64,000 nucleotides of DNA from Iphinoe sp. HA4291-MV1 (GTDB taxonomy: Bacteria; Cyanobacteriota; Cyanobacteriia; Cyanobacteriales; Nostocaceae), in NCBI GenBank assembly GCA_019359415.1, contig JAHHHH010000003.1, positions 1-64,000 of the forward strand, read 5' to 3'. Under the pieces are notes generated by a model, which saw only the letters and a program-made list of their open reading frames with translations, did not search any database and had not been told where the DNA came from. Position 1 is the first letter of the stretch, and each line of letters begins with the position of its first letter. The position numbers and the translations under genes are program-made. Shown here piece by piece: positions 44,015-53,322 of this stretch.

Positions 44015-46048
44015 TTATGTTCCGCAATTCATTTTTGCTGTCTTTGCTGCCTGATAATCTGACTTGAGTTTGAGAGCTTCTTCAAGGGCGATGTGCGCTT
44101 TTTTGATTTCAGATAACCGACAGAATGTCAATCCCAGATAGTACCAAGTTTCGGCTTTTTGAACTTGTTTCAGCTTAGATACATTTAGCATCTGGTTAAA
44201 TTGAGCAGTTGCTTCATCGTATCGTCCCAAGCCCTGAAGCGCTATACCTCGACCTCGTTGAGCAGCAAAATAATTTGGATTGTATGCTAACGCTTGGTCA
44301 TAGGCTTTCAGGGCTTCTCTGTATTCTGGCTTTTGCAATAACACCTTACCTTTATGACTAAAAGCAACCGATAAATTTCTCTGACTAGTTTCTTTTTCTT
44401 TAATCGGTTCAAAAAGTTTAATTGCTTCGTCAATGACTGCAAGTGCTTTGTCAGTTTTCTTCTTTGCTAGCAGTGATTCAGTTTTGTTAATCCAGAAAAC
44501 AGGGTCTTTCGAGTCGAGCGCAATGGCTTCATCAAAAGCAGCGATCGCCTGATCGTATTGCTTGAGGTTATGTAATGCCTCTCCTTTGCAATTCCAAGCA
44601 TACACTGCCTTCAGCTCAATGATAGTTGCTGCAGAACAGGATTCGAGCATCTTGTTGTATTCCTGTAAGCTACCTAGTGCATAGCCTCGGTTAGTCCAAG
44701 CTTGGTAGTAGTTACTATCAATTTTTAAAATCTCGTTGTATTTCGTGATTGCCTCTTGAGATTTTCCTTGGTAGTATAATTGGTTAGCTTGTTGAAAAAG
44801 AATTTCCACCTCTGAATGCCCAAAAAGATTAGAGCGAATGACATTAACGCCAAGGAAGACCAAGCCGACTATTCCCAGTGAAACCCAAATGCGTCTAAAA
44901 ATTGCGTTTCTAGGATTGGAAATAGTGTTTGTTCCCTTTAAGGGAGCACTTTCTGGAACTGGTTTGCTTTGAGCACTTCTGGTTGATTCTGAAAGTGAAG
45001 GCTGAAGGCTTTTCTCTAATTCTTGAGTCACCCAATTCAAAGAAAAAACAGATTGGTAAATACGATTAGAGACTTTTAACTTATCTTCCTGTTGTATAAT
45101 CAATCCCAAATTCAGCAGTTCTGCTTGTACAAGACTCCCGTCTGCTGGAACTTCTCCCAGAGACAAGATTTGTTGGTACAGCCGCAGTAGTAGTGGGGGA
45201 TCGCACTGCTTATTTCGAAAAAGCCCCTCCTGAATCGCCTTCAAATGCTCAGATGCTGCTTGAGTTTCCCAATGACTAATCAAGCAAGTTCGTACTAGCT
45301 GCTCTACTGTTGCTGCTTCCTCACCAGCGGGAATAAAAGCTTCAAACTCAGCAAGCAACTGACAAAGCTTTTGGTTAAAAAACGGCTGAGCACCTGTCCA
45401 TGACAAGACCTCTTCTAGCAAAATGTCTGGGCGGCTGGCTTTTTCACCTAATTTGAATAAAGGTTGTAAACGTGCTAACTCTTGGTCAATCCAACTTTGA
45501 TTAAAAACAGATTGGTAAATACGATTAGAGATTTTTAACTTATCTTCCTGTTGTATAATCAATCCCAAATTCAGCAGTTCTGCTTGTACGGGACTCCCGT
45601 CTGCTGGAACTTCTCCCAGAGACAAGATTTGCTGGTACAGCTGCTGTAGGGATAAAGAGTTGCACTGCTTATTTCGAAAAAGCCTCTCCCGAATTGCCTT
45701 CAAATGCTCAGATGCTGCTTGAGTTTCCCAATGATTAATTAAGCGAGTTTGCACTAGCTGCTCCACTGCTGCTGCTTCCTCACCAGCACCAATCAAAGCT
45801 TCAAACTCAGCAAGCAATTGACAAAGCTTTTGGGTGAGAAACGGCTGAGCACCTGTCCATGACAGAATCTCTTCTAGCAAAATGTCTGGGCGACTGGCTT
45901 TTTCATCTAATTTGAATAATTTAATCGTGCTGCGGTTAAATGGTCGTAAATGTGTGAATTCTGGAATCACTCCACTTTGATGAAAAGTTGATTGATAAAT
46001 GTGATTAGGGATTTCTGACTTGTCTTCCTGTTGCACGACCAATTCCAA
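44015..46048 (-). CDS. Duplicated AAA-like/TPR protein, 5' truncated
   Basis: 677 codons from a TTG. The protein starts in the middle of a module: about 154-residue units (ASRPDILLEEVLSWTGAQPF, EHLKAIRERLFRNKQC, QAELLNLGLIIQQEDK) occur as one partial and two full copies, residues 1-350. These resemble the C-terminal winged part of cyanobacterial AAA-like (STAND-related) proteins, whose ATPase domain is absent. A membrane span follows (about 385-403), then a TPR array (about 420-677). Homology to the unit starts at about 46085, before any possible start, so the true 5' end is lost. Confidence 0.65.
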   Translation of the reverse strand: MELVVQQEDKSEIPNHIYQSTFHQSGVIPEFTHLRPFNRSTIKLFKLDEKASRPDILLEEILSWTGAQPFLTQKLCQLLAEFEALIGAGEEAAAVEQLVQTRLINHWETQAASEHLKAIRERLFRNKQCNSLSLQQLYQQILSLGEVPADGSPVQAELLNLGLIIQQEDKLKISNRIYQSVFNQSWIDQELARLQPLFKLGEKASRPDILLEEVLSWTGAQPFFNQKLCQLLAEFEAFIPAGEEAATVEQLVRTCLISHWETQAASEHLKAIQEGLFRNKQCDPPLLLRLYQQILSLGEVPADGSLVQAELLNLGLIIQQEDKLKVSNRIYQSVFSLNWVTQELEKSLQPSLSESTRSAQSKPVPESAPLKGTNTISNPRNAIFRRIWVSLGIVGLVFLGVNVIRSNLFGHSEVEILFQQANQLYYQGKSQEAITKYNEILKIDSNYYQAWTNRGYALGSLQEYNKMLESCSAATIIELKAVYAWNCKGEALHNLKQYDQAIAAFDEAIALDSKDPVFWINKTESLLAKKKTDKALAVIDEAIKLFEPIKEKETSQRNLSVAFSHKGKVLLQKPEYREALKAYDQALAYNPNYFAAQRGRGIALQGLGRYDEATAQFNQMLNVSKLKQVQKAETWYYLGLTFCRLSEIKKAHIALEEALKLKSDYQAAKTAKMNCGT
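45049..45966 (-). repeat. Tandem 459-base coding duplication
   Basis: 45049-45507 and 45508-45966 are near-identical over long stretches, for example CAGATTGGTAAATACGATTA at 45049 and 45508. The spacing of 459 bases is 153 codons, so the frame is kept. Confidence 0.8.
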
Positions 46049-46050
46049 AT

Positions 46051-46317
46051 TCAGCAGTTTTGTTTGTATAAGATTTTGAAGCGAACCCCTGGATTATGTC
46101 CATAGAGTTCTAACGGGTAATGCTGTGAGTTTATGTTTTTAGGTTCAGCCACCAGAAGCCCTGCATGGTATACGAAGTATCGATACCTGGATGAATGGCT
46201 AACTTGCCTAACATATTTCCAATAACGGTAGTCATCCTCGGATGACAGATTACTGAGGCTAATGACGTAACTGTCAGCCCACAGTTTACACCCAGAGGGC
46301 GTCAGTGTATGGATCTG
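46051..46317 (-). pseudogene. Unidentified gene remnant upstream of the truncated TPR gene
   Basis: An 88-codon frame without ATG that reads like protein (LWADSYVISLSNLSSEDDYR, then YWKYVRQVSHSSRYRYFVYH and LLVAEPKNINSQHYPLELYG) and ends exactly where the truncated TPR frame begins. I do not recognise the family. It may be the DNA that replaced the missing 5' end. Confidence 0.35.
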
Positions 46318-46329
46318 TCACGAATCAAT

Positions 46330-46370
46330 GAACAATTGATAATTGATAATTGATAATTGATTGGTCACGT
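46330..46370. repeat. Tandem AATTGAT units
   Basis: Units TTGATAATTGATAATTGATA repeated about four times, short tandem repeat type. Confidence 0.6.
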
Positions 46371-46549
46371 GTAGTTTATTACTAGCATGATGATATGCTA
46401 TCATAGGTTGTACTCAATAATCACATGCAATACAGTTCGGTTAAAACCAAAACCAGGTAAACTAAGCGTTGTACCCTAAGTGTAATTGGCAAAAAATGTA
46501 ACTCAAAGAATTCTCTTGCTCGCCTCGATACAAACTGAACATCAGTGTG

Positions 46550-46650
46550 ATGGATGAGCGATTGCCCAAGGGGCAGTGCCGTAAGTCCTGCTGACAGGCT
46601 ACGCCAACGCGGAGCGTCTCCGCTCTTGAGAAGGCAATCGCATATTACAC
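46550..46650. repeat. Dispersed repeat block
   Basis: CGATTGCCCAAGGGGCAGTG, then GCCAACGCGGAGCGTCTCCG and GAAGGCAATCGCAT. Same family as 11941-12030 and 47050-47125. Confidence 0.6.
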
Positions 46651-46804
46651 CTGAAACCACCAAACCTTTTTCTTTTTACGTGTAAGCCCTCGCCTCCACG
46701 CTCAAAATTGCTGAGTTGATGAGTTGTGATTCTTGAGTTCTTCTTCAAGGGATAGCTATGCTATTATTGATTCCAGTTGCAAACTTTGATGTTTGCTGCT
46801 TTAA

Positions 46805-46877
46805 GGGCGCGTAGCTCAGTGGATAGAGCAACAGATTCCGGTTCTGTTGGTCGGGGGTTCAAATCCCTCCGCGCTCG
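46805..46877 (+). tRNA. trnR: tRNA-Arg (anticodon CCG)
   Basis: A 73-base cloverleaf. Acceptor arms GGGCGCG and CGCGCTC pair fully (one G-T), the D arm has GCTCAGTGGATAGAGC, the anticodon stem ACAGA/TCTGT encloses loop TTCCGGT with anticodon CCG (Arg codon CGG), and the T arm has GGGGGTTCAAATCCCTCC with TTCAAAT. The discriminator base is G. CCA is not encoded. Confidence 0.95.
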
Positions 46878-47172
46878 TCTTATAGCTGACTGAGTTCTTT
46901 TGCGCGTTCGCGAGCTCATGCTGAGCGCAAAGCCTCAGCGCGCCCTGTTGCTCAAAGTCGCGGAGCAACTTTGCTCTAAAGCAGAGCTTTGGAGAAGCTT
47001 GTTCACAGAAGAACAGGCGCTTGCATATACGGACAATGCAAGGGAGCGCAGTGCTCTAAAGGGCGATGGCGCAGGATTGCCCAAGGGGCGATTGCCCAAA
47101 GGGCAGTGGCAAAGCCAATCGCAATATTTACAATTATAATTAATCATAATTTCAAAAATATATTGACAACTA
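46878..47172. repeat. Repeat-filled gap after tRNA-Arg
   Basis: Contains GCGCGTTCGCGAGCTC, AGTCGCGGAGCAACTTTGCT and, at 47060-47125, GCGATGGCGCAGGATTGCCC, AAGGGGCGATTGCCCAAAGG and GGCAAAGCCAATCGCAA. Open frames through it are repeat artefacts. Confidence 0.5.
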
Positions 47173-49221
47173 TTGACAACCAGTAATACAGATGCATCAA
47201 GTGGCAAAGCCCCAGTGCTCTTAGATCAATTTTTAGTTTGTGGACTGGGCGGTTTAGGTCAACATTGTGTTGCTGCCCTCAAGGAGTTTGAGATCAGCGT
47301 GATTGCAATTGATAAAAAACTGCCTGGAGACTGGGAAATTCCTCACCTTCAGGATTTCTTAGATAACTTACTTATTGGTGACTGTCGTCAAATCGATGTT
47401 CTACAACAAGCTAAAATCCAGCAGTGCCGAGCTGCCATCATAGTCACTAGTAGTGAGCAAGTCAATGCAGAGACAGCTTTAGCGGTGCGGAAACTTAATC
47501 CCAAAACTCGCTTGGTTGTTCGTTCATCGAAAAAAAATCTCAATGAATTATTGAGTGAACATTTAGGAAATTTTATTGCCTTTGAACCAACTCAACTACC
47601 TGCCTCAGCCTTTGTTCTTGCTGCTCTTGGTACAGAGACATTAGGATTGTTTAATTTAGAAGGACAGTGGTTGCAAGTTGTAAAACGCACTTTATCACCA
47701 ACAGACTCTTGGTGCAATAACCGTCTGTTGTACGAACTGAATACTCACAAGCGTCGGCTTCTCTATCACACATCTGGGACTGCTTCTTCATCCAAGGTCT
47801 TCAATGAATGGGAGCCAAATGCACCCTTTTTGCCAGGAGACACAATTGTTTATCTTGAGGTAATAAAGCCAACTTCCACTGACTCTAAGAAACTGGTAAA
47901 AAAGACCTGGTATAACCCTTGGCACTTATTAACAAGACTCAAACACCTCAACTGGTTAACTGTTAAGCAGCAAGTTGCTAAATTTTTACGCAAACCTAAC
48001 GAACATCGATTTAAGCAGATAGGTATTGTCTGTGGAGTGATTGTAGGTTTTTTATTGCTCTTGGGAACGGTTTTGTATCGATTGACCTATCCCCAAATCA
48101 GCTTAGTAGATGCCTTTTTAACCTCAACAATGCTACTTTTAGGAGGATTTGGTGATTTGTTTGGTGGATTCAATTTCAAGCTTCCTGTTCCGTTTTGGTT
48201 ACGGTTGATTAGTTTGGGAATGACAATCACTGGTACAATCCTTGTAGGGGTGTTCTATAGTTTTTTGACAGAAAGACTTTTAGCTGCTAGATTTCAGTTG
48301 AATAAACGACGTCCACCCATTCCTCAGAAAGACCATGTCGTTGTGGTGGGACTCGGTCGGATGGGTCAGGGAATCGCAGAGATTTTACAAGAATTCAACC
48401 AATCCCTTGTTGGCATCACTCTAAATACAGATTTTGACATGACGGTTCTACCAAAGATGCCACTCATTACTGGTTCCTTAAAGGGGTCTCTTTCTAAGGC
48501 AAATCTTCAGACAGCAAAAAGCGTCGTTGTGGTGACTGATGACGAGATGCTGAATTTGGAAGTCAGCCTTATGGCTTATGATGTAAATCCAAAAAGCAAT
48601 TTGGTTATCCGCACCACAGGTCTTGGCTTAAGTGACAATTTAGCTGAACTCTTGCCGAATGCTCAAGTATTGTGTGTCTACGCCGTAGTTGCTGAAGCTT
48701 TTGCCGGAGCAGCATTTGGGGAAAACATTATTAATCTGTTCCGCGTTTATCACAAAACTATCTTGGTCACAGAATACCAAATTGAAGCAGGTGATACGCT
48801 CAATGGTTTACTGCTATCTGAAGTCGCCTATGGCTACGGAGTCGTTCCAATTCTCTACCAAAAAGGAACAGAGATGGCTAAGCTTATGCCTTCTGAGGAC
48901 ATTAGTTTAGCTGTGAGCGATCGCATGGTAGTATTGGCAACAAGCGATGGTCTACAGCGCATTGAGCAAGGAGCAAGTCGCACCGCATCAAAAAACTGGC
49001 AGGTGCATATTGCAAAAGCTTTGACAGAAGAGGCACAGTTTGAAGGGGCTAATGTTATTGTTCGAATTTCAGGATGCAATCTCAACACAGCTAGAAATCT
49101 GATGAGGAATTTACCAAAAACATTGCATTTCCCACTCTATAAACATCAAGCTCAACGACTTGTTATAGAACTAAGTAAAGCTCAAGTTATCGCCTCGTTG
49201 CTTCCAACGAATTCTCTTTAG
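47173..49221 (+). CDS. Double-RCK ion-channel-like protein (TrkA-N domains)
   Basis: 682 residues, TTG start. First Rossmann RCK-N domain about residues 17-150 (FLVCGLGGLGQHC), two membrane spans at about 284-305 and 342-362 flanking a pore-like loop with GGFGD at 324-328, and a second RCK-N domain from about 386 (HVVVVGLGRMGQG) with an RCK-C-like part after 530. The layout is that of a K+ channel with cytosolic RCK domains, but the filter GGFGD differs from TVGYGD and the N-terminal RCK precedes the pore. Probably a ligand-gated cation channel. Stands alone. Confidence 0.75.
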   Translation: MTTSNTDASSGKAPVLLDQFLVCGLGGLGQHCVAALKEFEISVIAIDKKLPGDWEIPHLQDFLDNLLIGDCRQIDVLQQAKIQQCRAAIIVTSSEQVNAETALAVRKLNPKTRLVVRSSKKNLNELLSEHLGNFIAFEPTQLPASAFVLAALGTETLGLFNLEGQWLQVVKRTLSPTDSWCNNRLLYELNTHKRRLLYHTSGTASSSKVFNEWEPNAPFLPGDTIVYLEVIKPTSTDSKKLVKKTWYNPWHLLTRLKHLNWLTVKQQVAKFLRKPNEHRFKQIGIVCGVIVGFLLLLGTVLYRLTYPQISLVDAFLTSTMLLLGGFGDLFGGFNFKLPVPFWLRLISLGMTITGTILVGVFYSFLTERLLAARFQLNKRRPPIPQKDHVVVVGLGRMGQGIAEILQEFNQSLVGITLNTDFDMTVLPKMPLITGSLKGSLSKANLQTAKSVVVVTDDEMLNLEVSLMAYDVNPKSNLVIRTTGLGLSDNLAELLPNAQVLCVYAVVAEAFAGAAFGENIINLFRVYHKTILVTEYQIEAGDTLNGLLLSEVAYGYGVVPILYQKGTEMAKLMPSEDISLAVSDRMVVLATSDGLQRIEQGASRTASKNWQVHIAKALTEEAQFEGANVIVRISGCNLNTARNLMRNLPKTLHFPLYKHQAQRLVIELSKAQVIASLLPTNSL

Positions 49222-49225
49222 TTAG

Positions 49226-49309
49226 GGAGCATCCCAAATGTTCGCTCTTTATGTCAAATGCAGTGCGAGCAAGATGCTCGCACTACTTTCACAAAATTGG
49301 GATGCTCCC
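49226..49309. mobile_element. Palindromic element with GGGAGCATCCCAA ends
   Basis: Perfect 13-base inverted ends GGGAGCATCCCAA (49226-49238) and TTGGGATGCTCCC (49297-49309). Inside lies a hairpin AGTGCGAGCA-AGA-TGCTCGCACT (49262-49284). Single ends of the same kind occur near 5431 and 57108. It sits between the channel gene and the first kinase gene and may end transcription of both. Confidence 0.65.
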
Positions 49310-49315
49310 CTTTAG

Positions 49316-50680
49316 TTATTTCACTCTCAACCAATCATTTATTTCCTGAATCAACCAATGGCGTTCCACCGTAGCTAAAGGACTGGAGGTAAACTTCTGT
49401 TTACCAGAATATTCAATTGTCACACCCCGAGGTGCGGAACCCTGTTGAACTATCTCTTCGTAAACTCTACTAATTAGTGGAGTTTTTCCTCGACGCCGCC
49501 AATAGCATAAACCAAATAACTTCCAGCGGATTTCAAAATATTCACGGTCAAAGTACAAGTCTGTGTGTCTCAAAGCAGCTAGCACTGTTGTTTGGAATAA
49601 GACAAACAGTAATGCTAAAACAGGCACAATATACAATATCGAAGCATAGCCAAGTCCTGTTGTTGCCAAATTGACCCACTGTGGCAGTTGCCAGATAAAA
49701 GGAGTCACCAGCCCGATAAGATAGAATAATTTGAATACTTTGCCTCCGCGTCTAGGAATCTGAATTTCTATCTTGTTCGCAGACTTTTTGATTTGAATTT
49801 GACTACCTGTAGGCTTACGGCTAGTGAGTGGTGGAGTGAGTGCGTGTCTGTTCTTTAGTGCGTCTAGCGCTTGACGAGCAGTACTAAGCCTCTGTACGAC
49901 ATTTGGTTCTGTCAGTTTACCAATCCAATTCACAAAACCCAAATCGACACTCACTCTGTCAGCAAACTGAATGCGAGAGTCCCGATATGGTAAATCAGCT
50001 GGAGGTGTTCCTGTCAGGAGATGAATTAAGGTTGCACCCACAGCATACAAGTCAGAGGCGGGAACAGCACGACCTGCAAATTGTTCCATTGGCACATAGC
50101 CGTAGGTTCCCACAACTGTGAAAGTTGCACCTTCCAACACCGCTTGGTCTTGCACTGCGCCAAAGTCAACCAGGTAAACTCGTTCATCCTTACCCCAAAT
50201 TAAATTGCTGGGTTTGATATCTCTATGTAGCACAGGAGGATCGAGTTCGTGTAGATAGACAAGAATGCTCAAAATTTCCACCGCTATCTTTTCTACCTGT
50301 GACTCACAAAAGCGATGACCCCCATCCAGCAGTTGCTGAAATGATACTCCAGGAACGTAACTCTGCACCAACCCAAACCAGGGAAATCTCGAACCAGGTT
50401 GCTGTTCCAAAACAAAATCATCTCGATACTTAGGAATTCGGGGATGATTGAGATTTTTCAGCACCTGAGCTTCACGTTCAAAGAGCTTGCATTCATCCCA
50501 CTGCACCTGCGGGCTTAGAGTGAGCAGTTTAACAACAACTTGTTCTTGGGGCTGTGTACCCAAATCTACTGCTAACCAAGTCTGACGACTAGCATCTTGC
50601 CCCAATTTTTCTTGGAGTTGATAGCGAGACTCTTGCGGAGTCGCTGAGCGAACGCAGATTACCTGTCCTGCTTCTGCCAT
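49316..50680 (-). CDS. Ser/Thr protein kinase with C-terminal membrane spans
   Basis: 454 residues. Hanks-type kinase domain about 18-275: VVVKLL (Lys at about 51), HRDIKPSN (152-159), DFG (172-174) and EQFAGRAVPASDLYAVGATL. It is followed by a short linker, two hydrophobic spans (about 318-360) and a cytosolic C-terminal module. It is a close relative of the protein encoded immediately upstream (50697), with the same layout. The input signal is unknown. Confidence 0.88.
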   Translation of the reverse strand: MAEAGQVICVRSATPQESRYQLQEKLGQDASRQTWLAVDLGTQPQEQVVVKLLTLSPQVQWDECKLFEREAQVLKNLNHPRIPKYRDDFVLEQQPGSRFPWFGLVQSYVPGVSFQQLLDGGHRFCESQVEKIAVEILSILVYLHELDPPVLHRDIKPSNLIWGKDERVYLVDFGAVQDQAVLEGATFTVVGTYGYVPMEQFAGRAVPASDLYAVGATLIHLLTGTPPADLPYRDSRIQFADRVSVDLGFVNWIGKLTEPNVVQRLSTARQALDALKNRHALTPPLTSRKPTGSQIQIKKSANKIEIQIPRRGGKVFKLFYLIGLVTPFIWQLPQWVNLATTGLGYASILYIVPVLALLFVLFQTTVLAALRHTDLYFDREYFEIRWKLFGLCYWRRRGKTPLISRVYEEIVQQGSAPRGVTIEYSGKQKFTSSPLATVERHWLIQEINDWLRVK

Positions 50681-50696
50681 AACATGAGCCTAAAAT

Positions 50697-52034
50697 CTAA
50701 AGTCCCAACCAATGCTTGATTTCGTCTACTAGCCAACGGCATGCATCGTGAGAAAGAGGCGGCTGCAATCTTCCAAATGAATGCTCTTCCACACCAACAG
50801 CCAGAGTGACTTCAGGAATCTTCTTGTCGCCATAGCCGCCAGAATCACTTTTAAAAACTTTATCAATCTCTGAGACATTTCCTCGCTGTCGCTTGATGCA
50901 AAAACCCAATAATTTCACCTCAATTTCAAATTGCAGATGATCAAAGTAGATATTGGTTGCCACAAAGACGGGTAGTATAAACCAAGCTGCCAATACGAGA
51001 CCACCTGTCAACCACAGTAAATACGTCAAAATCCCACCACGACTCAACATCCACAGCCAAAACAACCAAAATCCTAACCCCGCCACCACAATCCAATTTC
51101 TAGGGGTAGTTACCACCTTGTGCCAAGGAACAGAAAGTTTAATCTGCAAGTGGCTCGGTGATTTTCTCAACCAAATACTACTTTCAGGGAGTCGTGGACT
51201 AGCGACTCTGATAGCATTTTGATTAGCTTTGAGAGCTTGAAGTGCCTCTTTCGCGCTACTAAAGCGTCTTTCCAGATTAGGCTGGGTCAGTTGCTCTAAC
51301 CAACGGACAAACCCAGGATTCAGCCGGACAAGGTGAGCAAACTGCAAGCGAGAATCCTTCTGAGGTAAATCCGCTGGAGAAATACCCGTCAGCAAATGAA
51401 TCAATGTTGCTCCCAAAGCATAAAGGTCAGATGCTGGAGTTGCTCTTCCACCAAACTGTTCCAGTGGTGCATAGCCATAAGTTCCCACCACTGTGAAAGT
51501 GGCACCTTCTTTAGAAGCACGGTCTTGTACTGCGCCAAAATCAACCAGATAAATACGAGAATCCTTACCCAGTAGTAAATTGCTAGGTTTAATGTCCCGA
51601 TGCAGCACAGGAGGACTTAAACCATGCAGATAAATCAGAATCTTTAGGATATGAGCAGCAATTTTCCGAACTTCTGGTTCTGCGAACACTTGACCTTGAG
51701 TCAGTAATTGCTTGAGTGATATACCAGGAATATATTCTTGAACTAACCCAAAGTAGAGTAACTGGTCATCAACACAAAAATAATTGCGATACTCAGGAAT
51801 GCGAGGATGGTTCAGCTGTTTCAAAACTTGTGCTTCTCGCTCAAATAGTTTCAAGTTTTCCCACTGCATCTGGTCGCTAAAGGTCAGCAGTTTCACCACA
51901 ACATCTTCATGTGCTGACAAATCCAGTGCTAACCAAGTTTGGCGACCTGCACTTTCACCCAGTTTTTCTTTAAGTTGATAGCGATTATGTATAACCTGTT
52001 GCGTTTGCAGCATCGTGTCGCTATTCCTCAACAC
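50697..52034 (-). CDS. Ser/Thr protein kinase with C-terminal membrane spans (paralogue)
   Basis: 445 residues. Kinase motifs: Lys48 (VVVKLL), HRDIKPSN (145-152) and DFG (165-167). Two hydrophobic spans lie at about 311-350 (WIVVAGLGFWLFWLWML), and the C-terminal module ends LVDEIKHWLGL, like the paralogue's LIQEINDWLRV. The 16-base gap to the second kinase indicates one transcript and a tandem duplication. A second start at M8 is possible. Confidence 0.88.
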   Translation of the reverse strand: MLRNSDTMLQTQQVIHNRYQLKEKLGESAGRQTWLALDLSAHEDVVVKLLTFSDQMQWENLKLFEREAQVLKQLNHPRIPEYRNYFCVDDQLLYFGLVQEYIPGISLKQLLTQGQVFAEPEVRKIAAHILKILIYLHGLSPPVLHRDIKPSNLLLGKDSRIYLVDFGAVQDRASKEGATFTVVGTYGYAPLEQFGGRATPASDLYALGATLIHLLTGISPADLPQKDSRLQFAHLVRLNPGFVRWLEQLTQPNLERRFSSAKEALQALKANQNAIRVASPRLPESSIWLRKSPSHLQIKLSVPWHKVVTTPRNWIVVAGLGFWLFWLWMLSRGGILTYLLWLTGGLVLAAWFILPVFVATNIYFDHLQFEIEVKLLGFCIKRQRGNVSEIDKVFKSDSGGYGDKKIPEVTLAVGVEEHSFGRLQPPLSHDACRWLVDEIKHWLGL

Positions 52035-52422
52035 TTCTGTTGTACCAAAATGGCGCTATAGTCCTAAATATGACAAGGCAATGTTTGTTAAAGCTAAGCA
52101 TCTTAATTTATGTAGGAATAAAATTAATCTACAAATTGAAGCAACCGTATTCCGGATGTCTTTATCAAATTTTTGGCAGAACTGAGAGACTTCGTTATGA
52201 CTCCTTTTGTCAGTATATTTTCTTACAAAATAATTAGAGAAAAAATTTTTTCTACTTGATAACATTATAATTTTGATACAGCTAACTGTGTTAATCTTAT
52301 TTCCCAGTTCTTAATAAATTAAGTAGGGTGGATACTGCCCACCCAAAAATAGACTTGCATTTCAGCAAATTGAGAAAAGTTACAATTTGGCTAGTAAGAA
52401 TTGCAAAAGCTAGACTTCTGGA
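52035..52422. other. AT-rich gap
   Basis: No convincing gene. A small hairpin GGGTGG-ATACTGC-CCACCC lies at about 52325-52343. It must hold the promoter of the kinase pair. Confidence 0.4.
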
Positions 52423-53322
52423 CTAGTCCAATTGACTACTGTAAGCACTATAGCCATAAGCTAAAGTTTCTCTCATAGCTGCTGATGGTTTGAGACTTTT
52501 ATTAATTAATCTAGCAAACGGTATCCGAATTCCTTTGATTGTTTCTGGTAAAATGGCATATTCTTGTGTTGGTTCTATAATATATTGTGGACACTTCGCT
52601 TTCATTCCAGAAACAGTTAACATTGCATCTATTTCGGTTGCCGAATATTGCTTGAGATAAATTGAGTTTTGCTTTGGGTTGAGTCTTCTGACTAAATTAT
52701 GAATGATATGAGAAGGACAAGACTTGTTGTGGAAAGAATGATTAAACACAAAAGTTCCACCTGGTTTTAGTACACGAGACATTTCAACCAAGAGATTTCT
52801 AATTTGTGCTTCTGGTATATGCATAAATACACAGTTTGAAATGAGCAAGTCTATAGAATTATCTTCTAAAGGCAATAACTCAGCCGAAGCACAAATAATG
52901 TAAAAATCTGCTCCAGGTAAAAAATCATATTCTTGCTTACACTTAAGTAACCGTCGCAATAAAGATTCAGAAATATCAATACCATAATAGTGCTGACATT
53001 GCAAATTTTTATTCTTTGAAAGGAACAAAGGAATTCGACCATAACCACAGCCTATTTCCAGAATAGAATCAACAGACTTGTTGATAGGGAATTTCTTCCA
53101 AGTTCCTCCAGGTCTTCCAGTTAAAAGAGTGTAATCTTGTTTAAGTGGCGATGTTTCTTCTGCTTGTTCAATTTTTTGAGAACCGTAGTATTTCTCACCA
53201 ATTTTGTCCCATTTTTGTTTTTGTTCAGTACTATTCAACTGCTCATAGTCATTAGGTAAATAGATACCATCCCAAAGTTGAAAGTCATTCAAACTGATTT
53301 TGCCGTTTACTGATTTACTCAT
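52423..53322 (-). CDS. Class I SAM-dependent methyltransferase
   Basis: 299 residues. SAM-binding motif I is ILEIGCGYGRIPLFL (about residues 89-103), motif II is HYYGIDISESLL, and IDLLISNCVFMHIPE then VLKPGGTFVFNHSF complete the fold. It methylates a small molecule or sugar; the substrate is unknown. The N-terminal 70 residues carry NGKISLNDFQLWDGIYLP, not typical of the core. The start ATG at 53322 precedes a repeat-rich gap. Confidence 0.8.
   Translation of the reverse strand: MSKSVNGKISLNDFQLWDGIYLPNDYEQLNSTEQKQKWDKIGEKYYGSQKIEQAEETSPLKQDYTLLTGRPGGTWKKFPINKSVDSILEIGCGYGRIPLFLSKNKNLQCQHYYGIDISESLLRRLLKCKQEYDFLPGADFYIICASAELLPLEDNSIDLLISNCVFMHIPEAQIRNLLVEMSRVLKPGGTFVFNHSFHNKSCPSHIIHNLVRRLNPKQNSIYLKQYSATEIDAMLTVSGMKAKCPQYIIEPTQEYAILPETIKGIRIPFARLINKSLKPSAAMRETLAYGYSAYSSQLD

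Noticed and set aside
46900-47207. Frames around 46.9-47.2 kb on both strands
   Set aside because: Made of dispersed repeats (CCCAAGGGGCGATTGCCC) and without family character.
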